DNA of 64,000 bases. Source: Puccinia triticina. Taxonomy: Eukaryota > Basidiomycota > Pucciniomycetes > Pucciniales > Pucciniaceae. The stretch is from the NCBI RefSeq assembly GCF_026914185.1, contig NC_070567.1:124001-188000 (forward strand). Reading direction: 5' to 3'. The notes under the pieces are model-generated. The model did not search any database. It worked only from the letters and a program-made list of their open reading frames with translations, and had not been told where the DNA came from. Of this stretch, positions 23,995 to 34,908 are shown piece after piece (the first letter of the stretch is position 1; every line of letters begins with the position of its first letter). A program made the translations under genes and the position numbers.

Positions 23995-26731
23995 GCGGTC
24001 AACCAAATGGGCCACCACAGCGGCCTCATGCAGAGGAAACCACTTTACAACCTGACGTTTCATAACATTGCCTGCTGTCAAATCATGCAGGGGAGAGGCT
24101 ATCTTAGCAAAATTCTTTACATAACGTCTATAGAACCCGCATAAGCCTAGAAAGCTACGCACATTGTGAACATCTGATGGCCGCGGCCAATTATCAACCG
24201 CCTTGAGTTTATCCGGCATTGGACGGATCCCATTTTGAGAAACAAGATGACCAACATACTGAATTTCCTCAAGGCCAAAGGAACACTTATGTCCACTGCA
24301 TCACAGTTCTTCAGCCTGCAAGACAGAGAGGACTGTTTTCACATGCTTTTCATGTTCAGCTTCCAAAGTTGAATAGATCAAAATATTGTCAAGATAAAAT
24401 TGAACAAAATTGTCAATATACTCACGTAATATATGTGTCATCATGCTCTGAAAGGTACTGGGAGCATTCACGAGTCCAAACGGCATAACAAGCCACTCGT
24501 AGTGTCCATATTTTGTCCCAAATGCCGTCTTGGGTACATCAGCCGGGGCAATTTTCATCTGATGAAACCCTTGCTGAAGATCAATCTTTGAGAAATATTT
24601 AGCGCCCTGAAGAGAATCAAAACATTCCTGAATCAGAGGAAGCGGATGGCAATCTTTCTTCGTAACACTGTTCAGCGCGCAATAGTCAACGCAAAACCAA
24701 AGAGAACCACTAGCATTTTTGGTGAAAAGTATAGGCGAAGACCAGGCGGAAGTCAAAGGCCGGATGAAGCCGGTGCTTTGCAACTTATGAAGCCAAGTCT
24801 TGAGTTCTTGGAGAAGCAACGGAGACATTTGTCTAACATTCTGATAAACTGGCTTCGCCTCGCCAGTATCAATAAGATGTTCAATTACTTGTTCCTTGTG
24901 GGAGACAGAGTCAATTGGGGCAAAAAGAGAATTGTATTTTGATACCAGAGAGCGAAGTCAAGAGCCAAACGTTTCTGAAGAGCTGAAGACGGTTGGGAGA
25001 GAAGCCGCGGGGAACTCTTGAGGACCAAGGAAATTCAGACTGCCTTCTACAATACTGCAAACAAACACCTGAGTCAAGGATTTCTTCATTTCTTGGCGGG
25101 AGAGCGGAATGAGTTCCGGGTCGCTGACAAAAGTTTGAAGGGTGTGAATGGAGGAAGGGGAACAGTCGGAGGACTTTGGATAAATGGAAAATAGTTGCCC
25201 ATTGGGTGATTTTAAAACCCATTTGTTGGTAGTCCAATCCGTCCTGGAAACGTTAGCCGTGATCCAATCCTGACCCAGTATTACATCATACTGAGAAAGG
25301 GGCGCTGCGCGACAGAGGACAGGGAATGGATGATCAGATAAGATCAGATTTAATTTACACATCTTTGAACTGTGGATTACGTCACCAAAAGCTCCTGCAA
25401 CGGAGAATGGAGTATCGGCGGAAAAGGTTTTAAGACCTTGATCAGAGAGAAAAGAGAGAGTTACGTAAGATGAGCCGGCACCTGTATCCAAAAGGACGTT
25501 AGCTAAGCGTCCCTCAAGTTGGAGGAGAAAATCAGTGTGAAGGCTGCTTTCATGAGCCAAGACATTTATGGAGGGGCGATCAGAACCCAAACCATCAAAG
25601 ACTAAATCACAAGATGCGTCAACACTTACAAACTCCAGAGGGAGTTGTTCTGTCCCCATATTTGGGCAATCAGAAAAAGGTACTATATTTGTTGTTGACA
25701 TGTTACAAGTGTCGCGGGGGCGCTCATCTTCTTCTGGTTCAACGAGTGTATTAACATTGCAAGTTTTTACAACAGAAACAAAAGAGGATAAAACAGTTGG
25801 CGGGAGAGACATTTCCTCACCAAATAAGCATTTAAAGACCCGCTTGCGCCAGAGCCAGAGCCATTGCCACTAGTTCCAGAGCGTTTTGCCTTGTATTTGA
25901 GTTGCTTGGCCGTCTTTGGTTCAGGACACTTCGAACTGAGGTGGCCTTCTTTACCCCAGTTGTAACATGCACAAGAGTTACCATCATTGCCACCGGATCC
26001 ACCAGCACATTTGGAGGATGAGGCGACAGGAGCATCTGCAGATTGTTTGTTGTTGCGGGAGCCGGAGGCAATGGAGTTGGCGGTGCAAAGCCGATAAGTT
26101 TGATCCTCTTCCAAGGTGGTGACCACAATCTGGTTCAAGCTGAGAGGTGTCCCGCGTTGGCGCTCCATCTCCACGATCCCCTTCACTTTTTCCTTTAGTC
26201 CACGATTTAAACGGGTAACAAATCCCGAGCTGGCTTCATAATGAAAGCCGTAATTCTTTGCCTTGTGTTGCCACTCGCGAAAACGCTGGAAAAATGATTG
26301 AGCCGTTTCATTGGGTTGCTGATAGAGTCGGTCATAGTCGTTGAGAATCGAGTCCTTTGAAACACAGAGTGGGTTAAGTTTGAGGAGCCAACGGCAGAAA
26401 GCGGCCCAATTGCCAGGGCAACCACCAGAGTTAATGGCGTCCTTGTAATCCAGGAAAGCCTTGTGGTCGAGTAAGCAAAAACCAACATGGTGCCAAATTT
26501 CGGGGTGAGCCTGACCGGAATCCAAAACAGCCAAAAGAGTCCCAATCCAACGCTTGACATCAACTTTGATCAAACCATTGTATTGGGGGCAATTCATGAA
26601 AGACCAGTCCTTGAAGACTCAGCCAACATTTGTCTCATACTGGCCATTGCTAGTGGCTCCAGCCAAAGCAGCCCGTTGAGCAGTTTATTCATGAAGACAA
26701 GTGAGAGTCGCTGAGTTACGATCGTTGGTGA

Positions 26732-26946
26732 TGTAGAGACTGTAAAATGAAGATGTGTCTGGTGAGAGTCAAACTCACGACCTCAGCTATGCTGAGACAC
26801 ATACTAGAGTGCTGCCTTTACCAACTAGGCTACAGACGCTTGTGACTGCCAGCTGGGTGGTTGGTTGGTAGTGCTCATGGGTCGATCCAACAGCCCTCCA
26901 TACTGCGGTGATACATCATGGTAGCAGACTAACAGACAACTCAACA
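26732..26946 (-). repeat. TRIM 3' LTR
   Basis: 215 bp, TG...CA ends, tRNA-like segment inside at 26754-26839. Differs from the other copy at only a few positions. Confidence 0.9.
26754..26839 (-). other. Class II tRNA-like module inside the TRIM LTR (copy 1)
   Basis: Read on minus: a 7-base acceptor strand GCGTCTG pairs 6 of 7 with CAGACAC. The D-arm is GCC-TAGTTGGTAAA-GGC. The anticodon arm is weakened. A 6-bp variable arm CTCAGC-ATA-GCTGAG is typical of Ser/Leu-type tRNAs. The T-arm is GTGAG-TTTGACT-CTCAC. It thus keeps A-box-like and B-box-like sequences. It is not a usable tRNA because the anticodon stem is poor. An internal RNA polymerase III promoter is the likely role (inference). Confidence 0.7.
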
Positions 26947-27125
26947 CCCCCCCTTGCTACATGATGGGAAGTGGGGATTGACCCCAAGAGAGAGTGGGAA
27001 TGAGACCCAGGAAAGATGATCAGCGTAGGGATTGAACCCGTGATCTAGATGTAGGCTTATAGGGGTTTGCGTGGTCTTACAAGTAAGCATTCACAAATTC
27101 ATCAAGTCTCTATTGTAAGCGAGTA

Positions 27126-27153
27126 GCGCTCAGGTAGCTCTGGGCTCATAACC
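27126..27153 (-). other. TRIM primer binding site matching a tRNA-Met 5' half
   Basis: The plus strand next to the LTR reads ...AGCTCTGGGCTCATAACC. This is the 5' part of a methionine tRNA through the CAT anticodon loop, stopping two bases into the 3' side of the stem. It therefore binds an internal tRNA segment, not the CCA end. Confidence 0.65.
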
Positions 27154-27368
27154 TGTAGAGACTGTAAAATGAAGATGTATCTGGTGAGAGTCAAACTCAC
27201 AACCTCAGCTATGCTGAGACACATACTAGAGTGCTGCCTTTACCAACTAGGCTACAGACGCTTGTGGCTGCCAGCTGGGTGGTTGGTTGGTAGTGCTCAT
27301 GGGTCAATCCGACAGCCCTCCTTACTGTGGTGATACATCATGGTAGCAGACTAACAGACAACTCAACA
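27154..27368 (-). repeat. TRIM 5' LTR
   Basis: 215 bp, TG...CA ends, tRNA-like segment inside at 27176-27261. Its inner boundary is the primer site ending at 27153. Confidence 0.9.
27176..27261 (-). other. Class II tRNA-like module inside the TRIM LTR (copy 2)
   Basis: Same structure as the copy at 26754-26839, with a base change in the 3' acceptor strand (ATCTGG in place of GTCTGG on plus). Confidence 0.7.
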
Positions 27369-28221
27369 GGTGATACGCGGGGCCGGGAGAGTTAATGGGG
27401 GAATAGAAGAAGGAAGGGGGCCGGAACTGTTGACCAACAACCCAGCGATGTTAGAGAGACCCAAGCCGTTCTCAGTCTCACGGGCCTTCCCTTTCACTGT
27501 TCTGTTGTTGTGCGTCATGGTGGTGTCACCATCATCAGTTGAATTGGTGGCATTTGAACCACCAGTGGGAGACTCCAAAGGGTCACAGAAATTTTCGTCC
27601 AAATCGTCACAAAGAGGGGTCCAGGGCATCCAGAAACAAGGATGTTCCACAATCCAAAGACGTTGCTTGTTATCAAGCAATTCAAGCTCCTCAGGAGAAT
27701 ATTCTAGTCTGTTTGATGGAGGAGGAGGAGCAACACGGCTAGTTTGACCGCCTCAGTTAACATTGACACCACCAAGGACAGGGGAACGGGGAATAGCCAT
27801 TTTGTTGATGAGTCTAACTACAGAGATTCAAAAGGTTTTATACAATTAGTGTCACGTCCTAACATCTTTTATACTACACAAAAAAAGTAAACAAGAATTG
27901 ACCAAACCCGCCCAAAGGGTTATTGTCGGGAGACTTGGAACGTCTTAGTATCAATCAGATACTCACCAGTAAGTAAGAAAACCGCTCAACGATATACGTA
28001 AGAAAGGTAGATAGCTAGGAAAATCAGAACCAAGGACAAATGAGTTTGCGGAGAGGGGTGAGATCAAAAAGAGCTAGGAGGATCTTAATCAGGGAGAGGA
28101 AAAAAGGCCGGCTTTTTCAATTGACTGTTAAGAAAAGAATTTCTGGAGAGTCGCGTCGGTGAGAGGGTATGAAAGATAAAAAGGTATAACCAAATCTAAA
28201 AAAAAGAGAACTCGCTACCAC

Positions 28222-28550
28222 TGTGGCGGGCAGGGCACAGGATGTGGGCTCAATAGATTCTAGCTTTGGAATGTTTGTAGATGGAAGTATGTAGATTGAA
28301 AATAGGATGATTTGCAAAGAAGGTGCAAAAGAGACAACCTTTTATAGGAAAGATACAAGGGTAGATGCGCGCATGACATAAGCAAAGACAGAGTATGAAA
28401 CAGAGAGGAAACAAGGAACGTGGCTGAAACGCGGACCAGGTTGGGCTGGGCCGGAGTTACCATAACTAAGGTGAGCTAAGGGGCCTGGCTAGGCCAGGCC
28501 AACCAGCCGCTAAGTAGCGGTTGGGTTACCAAGCTAGCCCAACAGCTACA
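28222..28550 (-). repeat. Gypsy-A 5' LTR (329 bp)
   Basis: Begins TGTGGCGGGC and ends AGCTACA. Its inner side is adjacent to the TGGTAGCGAG primer site. Confidence 0.9.
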
Positions 28551-28555
28551 CTGGG

Positions 28556-28640
28556 AAAGACCTGACCAGCCATCAAGTGTTGTGTCACTCAATGGCCAGT
28601 ACAAACCCACCCGGCCATCAAGTGTTGTGTCACTCAATGT
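28556..28640. repeat. Short palindromic repeats (two copies)
   Basis: Two copies of a unit close to GCCATCAAGTG-TTGTGT-CACTCAATGG follow Gypsy-A; a third copy is at about 20879-20906 before Gypsy-A. Each can form an 11-bp hairpin. Confidence 0.5.
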
Positions 28641-28714
28641 AGAAGGTCGTGGGTTCAAATTCCACAACACACAATTCTTTTCCCCTGAGTAATTTCAACA
28701 CATTATCAGTACGG
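28639..28714 (+). repeat. 5'-truncated tRNA-derived SINE
   Basis: Starts inside the tRNA-like head (GTAGAAGGTCGTGGGTTCAAATTCC, B-box region) and continues with the same tail as the copies at 28988-29217 and 29857-29975, ending CATTATCAGTACGG. Confidence 0.6.
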
Positions 28715-28987
28715 ATGCTCTCAGTAAATTGAATTAAAGTTGGCTAAACCCTGTGAATAATTGATATTCATACTTCCATATGCATATGCAATATTCAATT
28801 TCATAATTGTTATACATTAATCATTATCTATGATGCATGACAAACATACATGATTTGCATATGCAATATCCATAGTTGGTTCATGGTGCATGAAGCCAGG
28901 AGGTGTGTTGGAATATATGCTTCAAGCCCCATTTGAGTGGCCAAGCTATATGATCCAATATGCAAAAATCACCAGTAAGCCCAACTG

Positions 28988-29217
28988 TGTGTTTAGCTCA
29001 CACAGCAGGCAATTGGGTGTTGCACGCAGCCCGCAGCAACACCCGCGTAAAGGGGGTCCTCTTGGCTTGGGTGTTGCTGCGGGCTGCGTGCGACATCCGA
29101 TTGCCCGCTGTGTCAGTGGTATAAGAGCAGCTCTCATGAATGTAGAAGGTTGTGGGTTCAAATCCCTCAACACACAATTCTTTTCACTTGAGTAATTTCA
29201 ACACATTATCAGTACGG
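28988..29217 (+). repeat. tRNA-derived SINE, interrupted by a MITE
   Basis: The head holds TAG(MITE)GTGGTATAAGAGCAG (A-box region), TCTCATGA and the B-box GGTTCAAATCC. The tail runs AATTCTTTTCACTTGAG...TTATCAGTACGG. The head resembles a methionine-type tRNA. Confidence 0.65.
29001..29112. mobile_element. 112-bp MITE in the SINE A-box
   Basis: Near-perfect terminal inverted repeats of about 44 bp (CACAGC[A/G]GGCAAT...GCAGCAACACCC). TCA is duplicated at 28998-29000 and 29113-29115. The intact SINE copy at 29857-29975 shows the empty site TTTAGATCAGTGG. A 3-bp duplication fits PIF/Harbinger-type insertion. Confidence 0.75.
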
Positions 29218-29856
29218 GGTTGTTGGGAGCCTCACCGGCAAATATCACCTGCATGTCTGTTCTGGTAATGTTTATTTGCTATATCTTGACTGACCCAAGA
29301 GTACAAACGTGAGACACCATCTTGGGAATTCCGGCAATGAAACATGAGAGGACAACCCCTACCACTCCCACTGTGGCCCCTTTACAGGAACCTGCACATG
29401 AAAGAAGAAGAGCCATCACCAGGAAAAATCAATTTTCACCAGACATCAGGTGACATCAAGAAACAATGGCTGTCACTTTTTTTTAGCTCTGGCACTACCA
29501 CAACTAGGCTACAATGGCCCCTTTGTTTCCTACATGGGGCTGTACATGTGGCCAACTGTGCAACTGGTGGGTAGCTCAGTGGACTTAGGCTGATGTCACC
29601 TGTAGTCCAGTGATAATTTATTTTTCCTGGTGCATGAATGACAATCATTCTTTATCTTGAACTTGTCACATATCAAGATCCGGACTACTTCTTTCCTGTA
29701 AAGGGGCCACGGTGGGAGTGGTAGGGGTTGTTCTCTCGTGCTTCATTGCCAGAATTCCCAAGATGGTGTCTCACATTTGTACTCTTGGGTCAGTCAAGAT
29801 ACAGCAAACTAGAACAGACATGCAGGTAATATTTGCCAGCAAGGCTCCCAACAACC

Positions 29857-29975
29857 CCGTACTAATAATGTGTTGAAACTACTTAGGTGAAAAGAATTGT
29901 GTGTTGTGGGAGTTGAACCCACAACCTTCTACATTCATGAGAGCTGCTCTTATACCACTGATCTAAACACACAGT
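29857..29975 (-). repeat. tRNA-derived SINE, uninterrupted copy
   Basis: On minus: GTTTAGATCAGTGGTATAAG (A-box), TCTCATGAATG, GGGTTCAACTCCCAC (B-box), then the shared tail ending at GTACGG. It is the mirror partner of 28988-29217 in the foldback. Confidence 0.65.
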
Positions 29976-30010
29976 TGGTCTTACTGGTGATATTTGGATA
30001 TTAGATCATA

Positions 30011-31500
30011 AAAAAAAAGCTGCGGTCCTGGAGCTGTATTCCAGCTGTCCTGGCCTGTGTCACAGATATCTTGCCCCTGCCTACCCACTCCAGCAGGCTA
30101 CTTGGTCAGGGATGCACAAATGTTTATATGTGTACCCTGTTGTTTGAAGCTTGCCTGAGATGTTTTTGAAATCAGAAATCTTTCATTTTGATTTCATTTT
30201 CATTTTTGTTTCAAATTTCTTTTTGAATAGTTTCAAAATAAAACTTGAATATTTGTTTATAAATGGGGCCTAAGGCTGTTGGCTTGAACATGCCCAAGAG
30301 GAGGAAGGGCGTGACAGCAAACGCCAGCCGGCTTGAAATCCCGAGGCGGAGTTTTTAAGACATTGGATCTGTTTGTAACCTAACACACATGTTTCCCTTT
30401 GGATGGTCAGGTGAAGCATGGCTGCCGTGAAGTGAGTCAAAGGGGGGAGCTGCCCTAAAGGCGTTGTACTACTAGCCCCAAGCAGAGAATGGGCATTGGG
30501 TGGGACATTGGCCTCAAGTTTTACGACTCTTGTCCTTCCGCCGGGCTTTGGCCTTCATTCTTGTGGCCATTGGGGCTTGTGTAGCCGGTACCAGTGGGAT
30601 AGCCTCACTGCCCACCTTTTTTATTCTTTTCTTCTGCCTATGTGATTTATGTTGTTGGAATACAGGCATCTGCGGGAGGGCGTCCCCCCTCCACAAACAG
30701 AGGGACTTGAATTGGAATATGCCTTCATGACCATGCATCCACTTCTCATTGCTGATACACCGCTGCATAAGTTCTAGGCCCTGTTTGGCAGCGTTTTGAG
30801 AACTCCTTTGGGACGGGTGGCAGTTCTGCAAGGGGGAAATGCCAGCTATAATATTTCAAAGATGTAAGAAGCTATTAAAACTGTTACGGGTGGTTTGAAA
30901 GACCTGCCCCTCTATAATACTACACCACGGGTTTGTTTCCTGGAATGCACTGCGTTGGCCCGGCTGCGGGGTCTAAAACAGGGCAGGCTTGACCTGTCTG
31001 CCTTGCATCTGACAGCGGGGCAGGTCAACCGTAGCAATGGGTCAGATGTACGTTGGTCTGACCCATCTGACCCAAGTGTAATGCCAACCCTGCCGACCAC
31101 TACATCGGCATTGCACTTGGGTCAAGCGGGGGTAACCCAACTTACCCAACCAACATGAGGCGGCCTCGGCGGGCAGGCCAACAACCTCAGCTGGTAGAGC
31201 CAGCCTGAGGGACTTGTTGGCTTAACCAGTTGGTCAAGCGCGAGTCCACCAGGAACTGCCAGCCGGCCACGGCTTACCCAACTGAGCAAGCCAGCCAAAA
31301 AAAACTATTCATAGTGCCTCTGGCACTAAACAATTTTTCAATAGGTTTTCTGTGCCTGTTTCCATGTAAGGAAAAAGGCTACATAGGAGAGAAATTACAA
31401 AAAAAATAAAAATAAAAGTGAGGTCTTGAGAAGAATGAGAGTGTCTGCTTTGCTCATAATGAGTAGTAAACCCTGGATTCAAGAAATATAGTGCATATGA
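30011..31500. other. Non-coding, repeat-like DNA
   Basis: No supported gene. It contains an AT-rich stretch (30180-30260), GC-rich pieces with short inverted repeats (about 30950-31150, ACTTGGGTCA on both strands) and a fragment near 30670-30700 resembling the AAGTCCCTC hairpin family. Confidence 0.4.
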
Positions 31501-31517
31501 CTGTGTCCTGTTTTCAG

Positions 31518-31615
31518 AAAGTCTGCCATGGTCTAGTGGTCATCATTGATCCCTGGACTTATAAAGTACTGATCATGAGCTGGCCATCATGGGTTCAAGC
31601 CCTGGGGAGAGAGTA
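31518..31615 (+). repeat. tRNA-like SINE head, second family
   Basis: AGTCTGCCATGGTCTAGTGG has the form of an A-box region, and 60 or so bases later GGGTTCAAGCCC has the form of a B-box. A tRNA fold is only partial. Probably a tRNA-derived retroposon; not a tRNA gene. Confidence 0.45.
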
Positions 31616-33969
31616 CTTTTGGCAAGTTGCCCTCAGGTCTCTTGACCCAACCCTGACTGCGGCGCCTACCACAGGCCAACGTTGGATGCAGGGCTGACAG
31701 TGGTGCACCAACGTCAGACCGGTGTTGGGAGTTTGCTTGACCGCCGGCTGACAGAGTGGTTTTACGCCAACCCTACACTGGCAGTCAGGCCAACTGCAGG
31801 TGCCATCTTTTCCCGCTACGAAGCCCGCCCAAATATCTGGCGGGACTCGGGATGGTCGGCCCAACCCCAATTTTTGCGTTGAGCCCTCCGTGGTGTACAC
31901 AAGAGCTATCACAACAAATTGATTTATTGTTGTGGCAAACTAATGATAGAGAAAACTATGTGCAGCAGTATCTTATCAGACCTAGATCAAAACTTGAATT
32001 CAGCGGAAAGTGGATTTTGTATGGGAAATAGAGTTGTAGTGGTTTACAGCAGCATTGAGTCAGATAATGGAAATAAGTCTTAACGTAAGATATGTTTTAT
32101 ATGGTTTTATATGTTTGTGATATGAAAGTGGAGATAAACTGATACAAGACTTCTGAGAGAACTGATGTTATATGTGAAATATTCAAAGTGTCTTTGCCCT
32201 CTTCCTTAAACTTCAGTTAAGAGCAAAATTGGTTAAGATCACTTTGACTTGTTAAGAGCAGAAGTGGTGATACTAGCTACTTGACTACTAAGAACTAATC
32301 TGAGGGATGAAAGATGTTGATGGGCAACTTGATTGAGATCACACTACTGGATTTTATGTGGATGTGACTTGTAACTCTGAGTGAGATGTGTGTTCTGGTT
32401 AGGATTGCCTGAGTGTCATGCTGAAACTGAGGAGGGGAAATGTCCTCCTTTTATAGTAAAATGTGAGGGATTTTTTCTGGTGGGGATCCTTGTGAGGGAT
32501 TTTTGCTGGTGTGACCGCCATACAGGTGTCCATGTGGTGGTGGTAGTGGTTTCCATGGTGCCCATACCATTGTGGGTGGAGCCAAACAACAATCATGGAG
32601 TTGTCCACATGTGGAACCATGCCATGGGAAGAACCAAACCACGCCACTACATACACTATAAATATGTCCTTGAGTCTAATTCTATACTATGTACTATCAA
32701 AATATCTCTACAGTATGTAATTATGCTTATGAACACAGTATAGTACTAGTAAATTTTGACTGAGTGCAGCTAGCCTAGTGGTTCCAGTGAGTGACTAGGG
32801 GTTAAATGACCTGTAGAATTCAATTATGAAATAATACATCTAGAAATATGTCTCCTTCTCAATAGTAAACTGTGACTTTATGTTATTTGATACTTGAAGC
32901 ACATTTGGCACACCACAGTGCAATTATTACGCAATAAATAATCTTGCCATGTCCCCCTACACAGCGGGGCAGATTGGGAAAAGCCAATGCGTCCAGAAGG
33001 TGTCCCAGCAGTCCATGCGCCAAGGTGGCGTGACAGGGACCCAGAGCCATACTGGCGCTGCTCAGTCATGCAACAGGACGCCACCGGGACTGTGGGCATT
33101 GGTGGCGCCCCTGGTGCGCCAATGAGATGCCACCAACCTGGGCGCCAGATGGCCGCCCCAGCTAGATGCCTGCGTGACACACCAGTAGGGGAGGGGCCAT
33201 CACCAAATGTCATGGGGTCGTCCATGCTGGTTGCCCGGCTGATGCAGCAGTCCTGATTGCGCCACTGGATATGGGAGGCCCCCACTGCGTCCTGGGGTTG
33301 CCCAAGGTGCTAGAACACCCAATTGGCACCCTGGCCAGGTGTGGGCCATTGAAGGGTCCATGTTGCAATCCAGCCAGCTTGGATTTAGTTCATATGCATA
33401 TTCAATAATAATGCCACAAAAAATATGGTTGATCAGCACATGCAGGTCTATAAAGACTGCTCTCCTTGTGCCCCAAACGACTCCTGTCTTCAATGCTCAG
33501 CTGCTTGAATACCCCCATGCATGGCATCCCAACCTCTCCCAACTCTTCCTCAACATCCTCCTGTAGTGATGCTTGTCTCAGTGCCCTTGCTGCCAAGATT
33601 GCAGATATTTATGTCACCTTCCCCCCATTAAGAGTCCTCCGGAAGATCCCATCCCTATTCTATGTAGCTTCCCCTTCCCTCCCCCTCCATGTGTATCCCT
33701 GCCGTGCAAATAGCCCATATGTGCACCTTGTTGTATCTCAGATGTGCCCTTCCATGCTGTTTGTAGAAGTAAAATTACATAAATATATAATAAATCCAAG
33801 CATTTCAGTCAGGTGCCATCACCCGTGAGACCCTAGCCATGTAAATTGGCAGCCCAGTTCCCGCGTCCACCGTGCCACACCAATGCACAGATGCTACCCC
33901 AGTCAGCTTCTATGTATGACTGCTGTCAATATCATGCCCAGATGACCTTCCGGGGCCCAATCCAACTGA
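31616..33969. other. Non-coding, relics of a Harbinger-type element
   Basis: No supported gene. 32398-32870 resembles the terminal arms of the adjacent Harbinger region. 32930-33330 is GC-rich with many GGCGCC-type short inverted repeats. The open frames in it are not supported by any recognisable protein. Confidence 0.4.
32398..32870 (-). repeat. Third copy of the Harbinger-type terminal arm
   Basis: Shares ATGTGAGGGATTTT...GGATTTTGCTGGTG and TTCCAGTG-GTGACTAGGGGTAAA-like strings with 38846-39400, in the same orientation. The same features appear inverted at about 34200-34700. Similarity is patchy. Confidence 0.5.
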
Positions 33970-34673
33970 TAAGAGCATCTCCAACAGAGCCGCTGTCGCG
34001 CGACCTGAGTCCAACTTTGGCGGGCTGGAAGGCATTTTTGGCCTCCAGCGGACCCGCCAAAAGGGATGCCAAAGTTTGCGGGGGTGGATGAAACCCGCTG
34101 TGGTACGCAAAATGTGAAAAATCAAAAGTTTTTCTCATGTACATAGAGAAGGCCTCAAGATACCATCAACTGGACACCATAAATGGACTCCACGGCTAAA
34201 TTGACCCCTATTCCCCACTGGAAGCATCACTGGAGCCCCACTACACTGGAAGTTAGACCCTCTGGACAACCTGTAGCACTCAGTCAACCACCTGTCAGGC
34301 GCCTCAAGTCACATTCCCCGCACCATTCTATCCCCACTACATATATTGGTTTGGTTTTGTTTGTTATGTACATGACATCATGCAGCACTGCCCCTGCAGG
34401 CTGTGCCCCTTCAACTGAATGGTTCCCCGCATTCTAGTTCCTTCTAACTCCACTTTTTTTGGTCTTATTACATCACCTGATCATTCCCTGCACAGCTTAT
34501 GCACCCCTTGCATAAATTATGACATCATCTGGCACAGCCCCTCCTCATGTATGCACCCCTTGCATAAATTGTACACAGCCACTCCCTCTTAACTCCCTCA
34601 TGTTGTACAGTCCAGGCCAGCTAAAATACCTCACTCAGGGGCTGCCCTGGAGCCAAAATCCCTCACATTTGTC

Positions 34674-34680
34674 TATATAA
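34674..34680 (+). promoter_or_regulatory. TATA box in the left Harbinger arm
   Basis: TATATAA followed by GGAGCTC, about 480 bp upstream of the SANT/Myb-like gene. The same string occurs inverted in the right arm at 38834-38840. Confidence 0.5.
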
Positions 34681-34877
34681 GGAGCTCTCTTCCCCCCCAT
34701 TTGTAGTTCCTCAGTTTATTACTCATCAAGTTTTATACTCACCCATCACCCAAAAAACTTACGTACCCACTCAACCCTCTTACTTACATATAACAACCCT
34801 TACATACTGAATAACAACCTTTTTATACTGTGTCACGAAAAACTTATCTTGAGCTAACCACTCCTATCACTTATTAA

Positions 34878-34908
<31 letters not shown>

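Larger units (their letters stand above)
26732..27368 (-). mobile_element. TRIM: miniature LTR element inserted in Gypsy-A gag
   Basis: Two 215-bp direct repeats (26732-26946 and 27154-27368, TGTAGAGACTG...CAACTCAACA) flank 207 bp of non-coding DNA. A C-run after the left repeat is the minus-strand polypurine tract, and a tRNA-complementary primer site abuts the right repeat. GGTGA is duplicated at 26727-26731 and 27369-27373. There is no coding capacity, so it must be moved by another element's proteins. The LTR contains a tRNA-like module in the same orientation as the element. Confidence 0.9.
21351..27800 (-). pseudogene. Gypsy-A gag-pol remnants
   Basis: Pieces in order on the minus strand: Gag N-terminus (27800 to about 27374, with a stop); Gag core (26597-25832); aspartic protease with LLDTGAGSSYV (25812-24958); RT (24828-24301); the RT/connection end (24219-23992); RNase H (23158-22496, TDASDFTIGAVL); integrase core (22366-21914); and a C-terminal domain (21647-21351, WNKKYTKGQPWWFGPFKI). 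The Gag zinc knuckle reads C-Y-N-W where the second Cys is expected. The RT active site reads YLDN in place of Y-x-D-D. Frames change several times and two insertions interrupt the gene, so it is dead. Confidence 0.9.
20910..28550 (-). mobile_element. Gypsy-A: degraded Ty3/Gypsy retrotransposon
   Basis: LTRs lie at 20910-21237 and 28222-28550 (TGTGGCGGGC...AGCTACA on plus). The minus-strand purine tract (GGGGGGATG) abuts the left LTR. The primer site TGGTAGCGAG lies just inside the right LTR (28220 downward) and is the same primer type as Copia-1. CTGG flanks both ends, a target duplication of 4 bp or of 5 bp with a mismatch. The interior is broken by many frame changes, a solo LTR and a TRIM. 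Confidence 0.9.
28949..30010. repeat. Foldback (long inverted repeat) of about 1 kb containing two SINE copies
   Basis: The left arm (28949 to about 29470) and right arm (about 29570-30010) are inverted copies with mismatches. Both start near ATGATC-AATAT, then CACCAGTAAG, then the SINE, then GGTTGTTGGGAGCC, and both hold CACCAGGAAAAAT towards the centre. The left arm is longer because of a MITE at 29001-29112. Confidence 0.75.

Noticed and set aside
26754..26839. Functional tRNA genes in the TRIM LTRs
   Set aside because: The anticodon stem pairs poorly and the segment lies at the same place in both LTRs of an element; kept as a tRNA-like module.
32878..33285. Open frame of 135 codons on the minus strand
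   Set aside because: GC-rich repeat DNA with overlapping frames on both strands and no recognisable protein.
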